From: Clostridium sp. AM58-1XD | GTDB lineage: Bacteria > Bacillota > Clostridia > Lachnospirales > Lachnospiraceae | Reading direction: 5' to 3' | Length of the DNA: 48,226 nt | Assembly: GCF_003464085.1 (NCBI RefSeq) | Contig: NZ_QSDR01000032.1 | Coordinates: 1-48,226 of the forward strand | In this document: positions 42,243 to 48,226 of the stretch, piece after piece | Layout of the letters: every line of letters begins with the position of its first letter | Position numbering within the stretch: position 1 is the first letter of the stretch | The notes under the pieces: model-generated | Databases searched by the model: none | Seen by the model: only the letters and a program-made list of their open reading frames with translations | Told to the model about the DNA's origin: nothing | Program-made: the position numbers and the translations under genes

Positions 42243-42367
42243 TATGAGGGGGGTGCAAAAGTCAAATCGGACACGCCCCGAACCAGATTTCGTTCCAAAT
42301 CAGTTGCCATGTCACTAAAATCCGGTTCAGGGCTGCCCCCTTTTCCTTTATTTACATCCCCCTCATA
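42243..42367. repeat. Intergenic palindromic repeat, copy D (diverged)
   Basis: The ends TATGAGGGGG and CCCCCTCATA are inverted repeats. Inside, GCCCCGAACCAGATTT pairs imperfectly with AAAATCCGGTTCAGGGC. The centre ACCAGATTTCGTTCCA...GTCAC-TA matches copies A and B read on the other strand. It is located within the Ter operon between a TerD gene and the ATPase gene. Confidence 0.65.
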
Positions 42368-42386
42368 TGAATCAGTCCTACTGTGG

Positions 42387-42986
42387 TCAGACGTATCTCT
42401 GGATCAGCTCGCCAAGGCCCGGATCTTTCGTAGCCTGGCCAACAGCGCTAAACTTCCATTCGTTGTTATGACGGTAAACTTCTCCAAAAATCATGGCAGT
42501 CATGCCGCTGTAATTCTCACTCAGATTATATCTGCACATTTCTGCATTCGTCCGCGCATCTACAATACGAATGAACGCATTTTCAATCATACCGAAATCC
42601 TGATGTCTCTGAACTGCCTGGTAGATATTAACTACCAGAACGATTCTGTCATACTGCTGGGGAATCGCTGACAGATCAACTGTAATCTGCTCGTCATCGC
42701 CTTCCCCGGCTCCCGTCAGGTTGTCGCCCATATGCTGGACGGCTCCGCTGCCATGTCTGAGATTGCCGAAATAAACCACATCATTCTTATTATGCAGCTT
42801 GCCTCCCTGAAGGAGAATTGCGGATGCATCACAGTCGATCTCCGCTGTCTTACCCCCAAACAGACCTCCCAGAAGTCCCTTGGACTGCTTTGCCTGGTCC
42901 CAGCCAAGACCGATGATTACACGGTTCAAAGTTGCATTATCTTTCGTCAGGCTGACTTTTTGTCCCTTTTGTAAACTAACTGACAT
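42387..42986 (-). CDS. TerD family protein, divergent paralogue
   Basis: The true start is the ATG at 42986 ([16 protein letters not shown]), with AGAGGA about eight bases upstream; a longer open frame to 43094 only runs through the gap. The 199-residue protein follows the TerD fold ([21 protein letters not shown] core, [32 protein letters not shown]). It differs from its two neighbours: after LGWDQ there is an insert KQSKGLLGGLFGGK, and the calcium-site DLDAAAF becomes IDCDASA. TerD proteins bind calcium and act in stress and tellurite resistance with TelA/TerC-type partners. It is the third of three tandem TerD genes. Confidence 0.9.
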   Translation of the reverse strand: MSVSLQKGQKVSLTKDNATLNRVIIGLGWDQAKQSKGLLGGLFGGKTAEIDCDASAILLQGGKLHNKNDVVYFGNLRHGSGAVQHMGDNLTGAGEGDDEQITVDLSAIPQQYDRIVLVVNIYQAVQRHQDFGMIENAFIRIVDARTNAEMCRYNLSENYSGMTAMIFGEVYRHNNEWKFSAVGQATKDPGLGELIQRYV

Positions 42987-43037
42987 ATCGTTTTCCTCTC
43001 TTTTTTTATTTCGCTCGGTCCTCGCTCCATAAAAACA

Positions 43038-43087
43038 CGCGGGAACCGCCTTGACCTTACGGTCAAGCCGTAGCAAATAGTTCCGCG
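43038..43087 (-). other. Two-level hairpin between TerD genes
   Basis: CTTGACC (43050-43056) and GGTCAAG (43061-43067) form a 7-bp stem with a TTAC loop. They sit inside an outer helix of CGCGGGAAC (43038-43046) with GTTCCGCG (43080-43087). It lies in the 124-base gap between the second and third TerD genes. There is no T run, so an RNA processing or stability element is more likely than a terminator. Confidence 0.5.
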
Positions 43088-43110
43088 CTTTCACGGCGCG
43101 TCACTATTTT

Positions 43111-43692
43111 TTATTCTGTATCGATTCCGTAGCTTGCGCAGAGGGCCGCCAGCCCCCCCTGATATCCGCTTCCGATCGCGTTGAATTTCCATTCGCCGTT
43201 ATTCTTATACAGCTCTCCGAATACAGCTGCCGTTTCTATGGAAAAATCTTCTCCCAGATCATATCTCAGAATTTCTTCCCCGCTGTCTATGTTAACAATA
43301 CGTATAAACGCGTTATTTACCTGGCCGAAATTCTGATTGCTGTTTTCCGACTCATAAATCGTAACGGTGAAAACAATTTTAGAGATGTTGGCAGGCACGG
43401 CAGATAAGTCTACTCGAATCTGCTCGTCGTCGCCTTCTCCCTCTCCTGTGCGGTTATCGCCCATGTGCTCCACGGCTCCGCTCGGATGGAGCAGATTGCC
43501 ATAGAATACAAAGTCCTCCTGACGGGTCACATGGCCGTCATCCCCTACCAGGAATGCTGCAGAATCCAGGTCGAATGCGCCTCCTGTATCGTACTGGTTC
43601 ACGTCCCATCCAAGCCCTACCATAATATTCTTAAGTCCCGGATTTCCCTTCGTCAGACTCACTTTCTGACCTTTTTTCAAACTAACCGGCAT
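43111..43692 (-). CDS. TerD family protein
   Basis: The 193-residue TerD domain is complete: [41 protein letters not shown] (calcium-binding acidic residues), [26 protein letters not shown] and [19 protein letters not shown], ending in [12 protein letters not shown]. Its length equals the family norm. It is closely similar to the protein at 43714-44295, so the pair arose by recent tandem duplication. Role by family: a calcium-binding stress protein, probably acting at the membrane with TelA and YceG-like proteins. AGGAGG lies six bases before the ATG. The 21-base gap to its neighbour marks one operon. Confidence 0.94.
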   Translation of the reverse strand: MPVSLKKGQKVSLTKGNPGLKNIMVGLGWDVNQYDTGGAFDLDSAAFLVGDDGHVTRQEDFVFYGNLLHPSGAVEHMGDNRTGEGEGDDEQIRVDLSAVPANISKIVFTVTIYESENSNQNFGQVNNAFIRIVNIDSGEEILRYDLGEDFSIETAAVFGELYKNNGEWKFNAIGSGYQGGLAALCASYGIDTE

Positions 43693-43713
43693 AATGACCT
43701 CCTGTCCTTTCTT

Positions 43714-44295
43714 TTAAGCTACTTCAATTCCATAATTATCGCAGAGTGCCGCAAGGCCGCCCTGATATCCGCTTCCTACTGCGTTGAATTTCCACTCACC
43801 GTTATGTCTGTATAATTCACCGACAACAACCGCTGTCTCTATGGAGAAATCTTCTCCCAAATCGTAGCGGATCAGTTCTTCCCCTGACACTTCATCCACA
43901 ATTCTGATAAACGCATTTGCAACCTGGCCAAAATTCTGCCGTCTCACATCCGCGTCATAAATCGTAACAGTAAATGCGATTTTCATAACATCTGCCGGAA
44001 CTTTGCTCAGATCAATCTGAATCTGCTCGTCGTCACCTTCGCCTTCTCCTGTCAGGTTATCGCCCATATGCAGCACGGACTCGCTGTCATGCTGAAGATT
44101 CCCGTAGAAAATAAAATCTTCCTGCTTACGCACTTTTCCACTGGCTCCAAGCAGAAATGCCGCCGCATCCAGGTCAAAATCATAACCGCTGTCATACTGG
44201 TTGACATCCCAGCCAAGACCAACCATCAGATTTTTAAGACCTGCTCTTCCTTTTGTTAAATCGACTTTCTGTCCCTTCTGTAAACTGATTGGCAT
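43714..44295 (-). CDS. TerD family protein
   Basis: A complete 193-residue TerD domain: [36 protein letters not shown] and FLLGASGKV give the first acidic calcium site, [17 protein letters not shown] the second, then [16 protein letters not shown] and [19 protein letters not shown]. It is the first of three tandem TerD genes and the nearest relative of the next one (43111-43692). In Bacillus subtilis the comparable operon is yceCDEFGH, with three TerD-like proteins, a TerC-like protein, YceG and the TelA-like YceH. Here TelA lies 63 bases upstream. Confidence 0.94.
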   Translation of the reverse strand: MPISLQKGQKVDLTKGRAGLKNLMVGLGWDVNQYDSGYDFDLDAAAFLLGASGKVRKQEDFIFYGNLQHDSESVLHMGDNLTGEGEGDDEQIQIDLSKVPADVMKIAFTVTIYDADVRRQNFGQVANAFIRIVDEVSGEELIRYDLGEDFSIETAVVVGELYRHNGEWKFNAVGSGYQGGLAALCDNYGIEVA

Positions 44296-44358
44296 AGTGT
44301 TCTCTCCTTTTATATATTTCTCAGCTTTAGCCGTACTCAGGCCATCCGCTGGCTGATA

Positions 44359-45507
44359 CTATTTTTTATGCATATACTGTTTTTCAAAGTCAGCTTTGAT
44401 TGCGTCGAGACGCACCTTATCGTCTTCTCTCTGTTTTCTGGCATTTTCCTGAATCTGCTTTGTCTCTTCGATTCCATTCATAATGGTTCTCCACGTCGTT
44501 TCGAGAGTCTCAATCTTAACGGAACTTCCGCTGGCCAGAGCCGCCGTCTGCTTCGACTGTTCCACCGTATTCTGGGCGTTTTTGATCAGCATCTCATTCG
44601 TCTTGGCATCCAGAGCTGCCATGGCCTCCGCCTGAATCTTCTGACGCTTAAGCAGGATTGCCTGGGAGAGCGCCTGTTTAAAGATCGGCAGCGTTATGAT
44701 AAATGCGGAATTAATCTTTCTTACCAGGTTCAGATTGCTGAATTCCATGGTTTTTAACATAGGAACTGACTGAAGGGCCACATTTTCTGCAATTCTAAGG
44801 TCCTGTACTCTCTGTTCCAGCATCATTTTTGCCTGATCCAGGCTGGTCAGCTCGAACTGAATCGAATTATCCCCGCTCTGCTCCAGTTCCTGCCGCCTCT
44901 GCGCAATATATGCGTCCAGCTCACGGATTCCCTGCTCTCCGGCCATAATATACTTCACGAGTTCGTGATAATATTTCACATTAACCTGGAACATATCCTC
45001 CAGCTTTTTATTCGACTGCTTAATTTCCGACTCATACTGTTTGAGCTGAACGTAAATCTTGTCCACCTCATCCCCCATCGTATGATATTTTGCCAGAATC
45101 TGATCCAGCTGCTTTGTAACATTTCCGAATATTTTTTTAAACAGCCCCGGCTTTTTCTCCTCTTCTCTCAGCTCGTCGATATTAAACTTGTCCATAATGG
45201 AGCCAAGAACCGTGAGCATCTGGCCTGACTGGTTAATCTGGCTCATATCCATGCTGTTTAAAACCGTGTCGGAACATCTTGCGATCTCCTCTGCAGCTTC
45301 TCCGCCAAAATTTACGATTGTTTCCGGGTCATTGACCACAATCGTGCTGACGATTTCGTCGATCTCCTTTGAATTGGCCAGTTCAGCCGCCATTCTCTCC
45401 CTGTCGGCCTGAATGTTGTACTCCTGTACAACCATCTCGCCTCCTGAAGGAGCTGTTCCCGCTCCTGCTCCGGCTGTTGCCGTCTGTCCGCTGAAATTAA
45501 TTCCCAT
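44359..45507 (-). CDS. TelA-like toxic anion resistance protein
   Basis: The 382-residue protein is largely helical and matches the TelA/YceH family. It has AELANSKEIDEIVSTIVVNDPE, an FGGEAAEEIARCSDTVL helix, KKPGLFKKIFGNVTKQLDQIL (a strongly conserved basic segment), LDAYIAQRRQELE and a long coiled coil. It ends with ALDAKTNEMLIKNAQNT, QTAALASGSSVKIETLE and TWRTIMNGIEE. No signal peptide or membrane helix is seen. TelA proteins are needed for tellurite and other stress tolerance with TerD partners; the mechanism is not established. AGGAG precedes the ATG at nine bases, and YceG ends 17 bases upstream. Confidence 0.93.
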   Translation of the reverse strand: MGINFSGQTATAGAGAGTAPSGGEMVVQEYNIQADRERMAAELANSKEIDEIVSTIVVNDPETIVNFGGEAAEEIARCSDTVLNSMDMSQINQSGQMLTVLGSIMDKFNIDELREEEKKPGLFKKIFGNVTKQLDQILAKYHTMGDEVDKIYVQLKQYESEIKQSNKKLEDMFQVNVKYYHELVKYIMAGEQGIRELDAYIAQRRQELEQSGDNSIQFELTSLDQAKMMLEQRVQDLRIAENVALQSVPMLKTMEFSNLNLVRKINSAFIITLPIFKQALSQAILLKRQKIQAEAMAALDAKTNEMLIKNAQNTVEQSKQTAALASGSSVKIETLETTWRTIMNGIEETKQIQENARKQREDDKVRLDAIKADFEKQYMHKK

Positions 45508-45523
45508 TTGCCATTTCTCCTCT

Positions 45524-47995
45524 CTACTTCCTTCTGCTCCAAAGCTTACTGATGATTCCCTCTACGTGGCCTGCCGTTGCCAAATCATTCAGATTCGGCA
45601 CACTCATGTCATAAATGTATTCTCCCACCTGATGTTCCGTAAAGACAGGAGATGAGAAGAACCGCTCCACGCTCTGATATCCTGTTGGAATCAAAAGCAG
45701 AACGTCGAAGCCAAGGAGGCTTAACAGCATCGTTAATATACTGTCCTCCAGGCTGCACAGCCCTTCATTTGTATTGATCAGTACCATCTTAGGTATGTTC
45801 TTCGTAAAATCATATTTCTGAAGAATACGCAGAAGGCTTTTATCCATATTAAGCGCCGTTGCCAGTATGGTGTATTCCACACCTCTTGAAAACGTGCCTG
45901 TAATAATTTTGGAGTCCAGCATCTGCTGTATTTTGTCAAAGATAAACCGCTGCATATCTTCCCGTATAAATCCGTACTGATATGATGGATGGTGGATGAT
46001 TTTCTCTGTAAGAAGTTTTCCGTTTTTCAAAAACGACGTTACATGAGGCTTGATGGGATTCGGCGTCTCTGCTGTTATATATGGAAGATGGTCGATTAAA
46101 AATGCTCCATCTTCCGTAAATCTTGCCGCGTCCTGCCAGTATCGGACCTTATTGCCGTCTTTTACACCTGAAATTTTTGAAAAGATAACCGGAACCATCA
46201 CCCGGTCAGCCAGCACTTCAAAATTAGGCCTGTATTTTGCCTCCTGCTTCCATAAAATCCCGATTTCTTCATATGTAGTCTGCAGGATAACAGGGATCGC
46301 CTGCTTAAACTGGTGATTCCTGTATATGCCGCTGTCCTGGTACATCGCCGTATCCAGATCCCGTTCCGCATTGTAAGCTGCCGTATGAAATGTCACTTCT
46401 TCCAGCTTATCCGGAAAAGATCCCATGGGCAGTGATTCTTCAAATGCTTTGCTGAAAAGCACCTGATCGTGCAGCTTGTTCTCTGTCCGTTCCGCCAGCT
46501 CCAAATCAGGGCAGATCAAAAATACATCTGCCGGTATTCTGGACAGCAGGCGGAGAAACAACGCTTCATTTTCATTCCTGCATGTTCCATAGTACAGGAA
46601 GACCGGATATTCGTGAAGCCTCCAGTCGGGGAACATCTGAGGAATATACCGTCTCAGCCATACAATCATACAGACAGCTCTGTTCATCACCTTCTGAACA
46701 TTGCCTGCCTCTTCTGCTATCAGCTCCACGAACGCTTTTTTGACCAGTTTTTCCAGCTCTCTGCAGGATGGAAAACTAACATTTGAAAGAATATCCGCTA
46801 TCATTGCCTTTACATTCGGATAATTCCCTCTCCGAACCTTCTGCACCTCTTCTACCGATGGCATAAGGATCTGTTTTTCAATCAGAATCAGCCTCCTGCC
46901 GTTTGCTTCCAGCTTCATTTTCCATCGAAGGAGCCTGGATAGGTACGTCCCCTTTTCTTCCGCTCCATATATGCTTACAAACATGTTGTAATATACGTCT
47001 TTTTTGTCCCCTCTGGCCGCTTCTTTTTTTAATGAATCCTGCCATGGATCACCTGTAAGCCAGCTGTTCGTCCCCATCATCCCCGCAGGCGGCGGATACA
47101 ACGATGTAAAATCAGAAGCCCGTACTCCCTGTGTTCGGTCTGTTCTGTCTGTCTTTTCTTCTTTATTTTCCTCTCTCGGTCCGACTTTAATTCGAAGCGG
47201 AGCAGAGGACGTACCTGCCGCGCCTGTACCCACTGTGGTATTCTGACTTCTGGCCGTGCTTTCTGCGGCACCTGTATGAATATTAATATTCACTCTGACC
47301 GGTTCTCTTCTCTGCAAAGGAGTCGGAGCAGGACCCGCCGTATTTTCCGGCGGGAACGCACCTCCGTCCGCAAGATCAATCTTTTGGGAATACGCCGAAG
47401 ACGGATCCTGTTTTGTATACTCTCCGTCGCCGTTTTTCTCAACGAGAAGGACATCGCAGCCTGTGCCTGACAAAATCCGCATAAGTTTGAGTTCATATGC
47501 GCTGATATCACCTTCATACAGAATCTTAGGAACTTCATCCATTCCCGTGCGATTTAAAATTCGTTCAAACTTATAGTAAAACCAACACATAAATTTAATA
47601 TAGGCATTTCGCAGCATCGCCTGGTTCTTACCGGCCCTCTGCAGCTCTGATAAAATCTCGAACATGGCTTCTGCAAGGCCTGTACGCTGACCATCTGTAA
47701 GCCGTGGCAGCCAGCTCTTTAAACTGCTCTTCATAAATTCCATATCCATCCTGAAATCCAACCCGGCCATCTCATCAAAGAATGCCAGCTGGCGCTCATC
47801 AGGATTCGGAATCTTACTTTTTATGTAAACTCCATTTTTATTTACTTCCGCCCGGAAGCGCGCCAAAAACTCCCCCGTCTGTTGATTCCAGGAAGCCAGA
47901 CGGCAGAAATATACAGTTTTATGACCGCGTTCTGAGCTTCGCTTAAAATATGATTCCAATGAATCCAGTTTTCCCCGTTCAAACACCTTCCACAC
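45524..47995 (-). CDS. YceG-like protein with internal duplication
   Basis: The 823-residue C-terminal two thirds match the YceG family encoded with TelA and TerD (DPWQDSLKKEAARG, VWLRRYIPQMFP, PVFLYYGTCRNENEALFL, PVILQTTYEEIGILWKQEA, VPVIFSKISGV, TILATALNMDKSLLRIL, FDVLLLIPTGY). The first 200 residues look like a second copy of the region around 340-500: CWFYYKFERIL...VPKILYEGDISAYELKLMRILS...CDVLLV parallels VWLRRYIPQMF...PVFLYYGTCRNENEALFLRLLS...ADVFLI. A proline- and charge-rich linker (about 205-310) joins them. The GTG at 47995 overlaps its AGGCGG site; the GTG at 47986 is spaced better. It is the first gene of the Ter operon. Confidence 0.85.
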   Translation of the reverse strand: MWKVFERGKLDSLESYFKRSSERGHKTVYFCRLASWNQQTGEFLARFRAEVNKNGVYIKSKIPNPDERQLAFFDEMAGLDFRMDMEFMKSSLKSWLPRLTDGQRTGLAEAMFEILSELQRAGKNQAMLRNAYIKFMCWFYYKFERILNRTGMDEVPKILYEGDISAYELKLMRILSGTGCDVLLVEKNGDGEYTKQDPSSAYSQKIDLADGGAFPPENTAGPAPTPLQRREPVRVNINIHTGAAESTARSQNTTVGTGAAGTSSAPLRIKVGPREENKEEKTDRTDRTQGVRASDFTSLYPPPAGMMGTNSWLTGDPWQDSLKKEAARGDKKDVYYNMFVSIYGAEEKGTYLSRLLRWKMKLEANGRRLILIEKQILMPSVEEVQKVRRGNYPNVKAMIADILSNVSFPSCRELEKLVKKAFVELIAEEAGNVQKVMNRAVCMIVWLRRYIPQMFPDWRLHEYPVFLYYGTCRNENEALFLRLLSRIPADVFLICPDLELAERTENKLHDQVLFSKAFEESLPMGSFPDKLEEVTFHTAAYNAERDLDTAMYQDSGIYRNHQFKQAIPVILQTTYEEIGILWKQEAKYRPNFEVLADRVMVPVIFSKISGVKDGNKVRYWQDAARFTEDGAFLIDHLPYITAETPNPIKPHVTSFLKNGKLLTEKIIHHPSYQYGFIREDMQRFIFDKIQQMLDSKIITGTFSRGVEYTILATALNMDKSLLRILQKYDFTKNIPKMVLINTNEGLCSLEDSILTMLLSLLGFDVLLLIPTGYQSVERFFSSPVFTEHQVGEYIYDMSVPNLNDLATAGHVEGIISKLWSRRK

Positions 47996-48024
47996 CGCCT
48001 ACTGTTTGTCTATTTACAAAATTA

Positions 48025-48053
48025 AGTATAACATTTTTTTATATATTTTACAA
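48025..48053 (-). promoter_or_regulatory. Promoter of the Ter operon
   Basis: On the minus strand, TTGTAA (48048-48053) and TATACT (48025-48030) are exactly 17 bases apart, with TG one base before the -10. The spacer is an A/T run. The predicted start near 48018 leaves a leader of about 22-32 bases. It is the best promoter match in the window. Confidence 0.75.
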
Positions 48054-48175
48054 TATTTCGACTTCTTACGAAAAAATTACCTAAAATGAAATTTTAAATT
48101 CCGCTCCCATATTCCCCAGTGGAATTTACTTTCGCACAGTTGATATTTACTCTTTCATATATTAGTGATACGGTT

Positions 48176-48206
48176 ATGTCTCCTTCTGACAGCAGTAGAA
48201 GGACAT
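48176..48206 (+). other. Hairpin over a possible ribosome site at the right edge
   Basis: TCCTTCT (48181-48187) and AGAAGGA (48197-48203) form a 7-bp stem with a 9-base loop. The right arm contains AAGGA, six bases before an ATG at 48210 (MSNYI, then the window ends). It may mask the ribosome site of a plus-strand gene that starts at the edge; only 17 bases of that gene are visible. Between this and the Ter promoter I see only AT-rich sequence. Confidence 0.3.
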
Positions 48207-48226
48207 TTTATGAGCAACTATATTCC

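Noticed and set aside
43038..43087. Terminator between TerD genes
   Set aside because: The hairpin has no following T tract on the minus strand and the genes on both sides are paralogues in one operon.
48210..48226. Plus-strand gene start at the right edge
   Set aside because: Only 17 bases are available; the AAGGA and ATG are suggestive, but no protein can be supported.
1..48226. Prophage, transposase, tRNA or rRNA genes
   Set aside because: Both strands were read for integrase, transposase and structural phage proteins and for tRNA-like cloverleafs; none was found.

Overview
The window looks like chromosomal DNA from a Gram-positive, low-to-mid G+C anaerobe of the class Clostridia, most likely Lachnospiraceae. 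This is inferred from gene content: class III fructose-1,6-bisphosphatase, a serC-serA-DUF1015 cluster, an ECF vitamin transporter, strong AGGAGG ribosome sites and a Bacillus-like tellurium-resistance (Ter) operon. I see no rRNA, tRNA, phage, insertion sequence or CRISPR array.

Layout. (1) 1-10435, minus strand: a surface polysaccharide operon transcribed from about 10530 leftwards. It runs sugar-phosphate transferase, DUF4422 protein, ABC-2 permease, ABC ATPase, DUF4422-GT8 fusion (frameshifted), GT2, coiled-coil methyltransferase and a GT2-GT4 fusion cut by the left edge. The last three genes are visibly more AT-rich than the rest. (2) 10619-13256, minus: an O-antigen-ligase-like membrane protein (two frameshifts), a small membrane protein and a HAAS/DUF1700 protein. 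(3) 13525-16496: class III FBPase (minus) divergent from an MBL-fold hydrolase (plus), both frameshifted. (4) 16653-20077, plus: an M23 peptidase with a structured leader over its start codon, then an orphan protein that I read as a stand-alone LanM-type (DUF4135) lanthipeptide dehydratase domain with no cyclase domain and no visible precursor. (5) 20138-23850, minus: serC, serA and DUF1015 (serine synthesis). (6) 24036-28505, minus: leuB, ilvD and ilvB (branched-chain amino acids), divergent from brnQ (plus), a branched-chain amino acid carrier. (7) 30113-32252, plus: ECF S component, pyridoxamine kinase and a TatD-associated radical SAM protein, convergent with an acyltransferase. (8) 33281-35076: a hairpin-rich intergenic region, then a roughly 46-bp-period structured repeat array directly upstream of a secreted subtilase. 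(9) 35271-47995, minus: a Ter stress operon of YceG-like protein, TelA, three TerD paralogues, Ca2+-type P-ATPase, HAD phosphatase, C-C bond lyase, phosphoribosyltransferase and StiP-type protease. Together these form the Ter membrane/metal module plus the predicted biosynthetic module.

Two patterns cut across the window. First, six genes are split by what look like seven single-base deletions, each restored by adding one base. Two are housekeeping genes (ilvB, fbp), so uncorrected sequencing indels are the likeliest cause. Second, a family of intergenic palindromic repeats (about 65-130 bp) occurs four times, near 21.4, 30.7, 35.1 and 42.3 kb.
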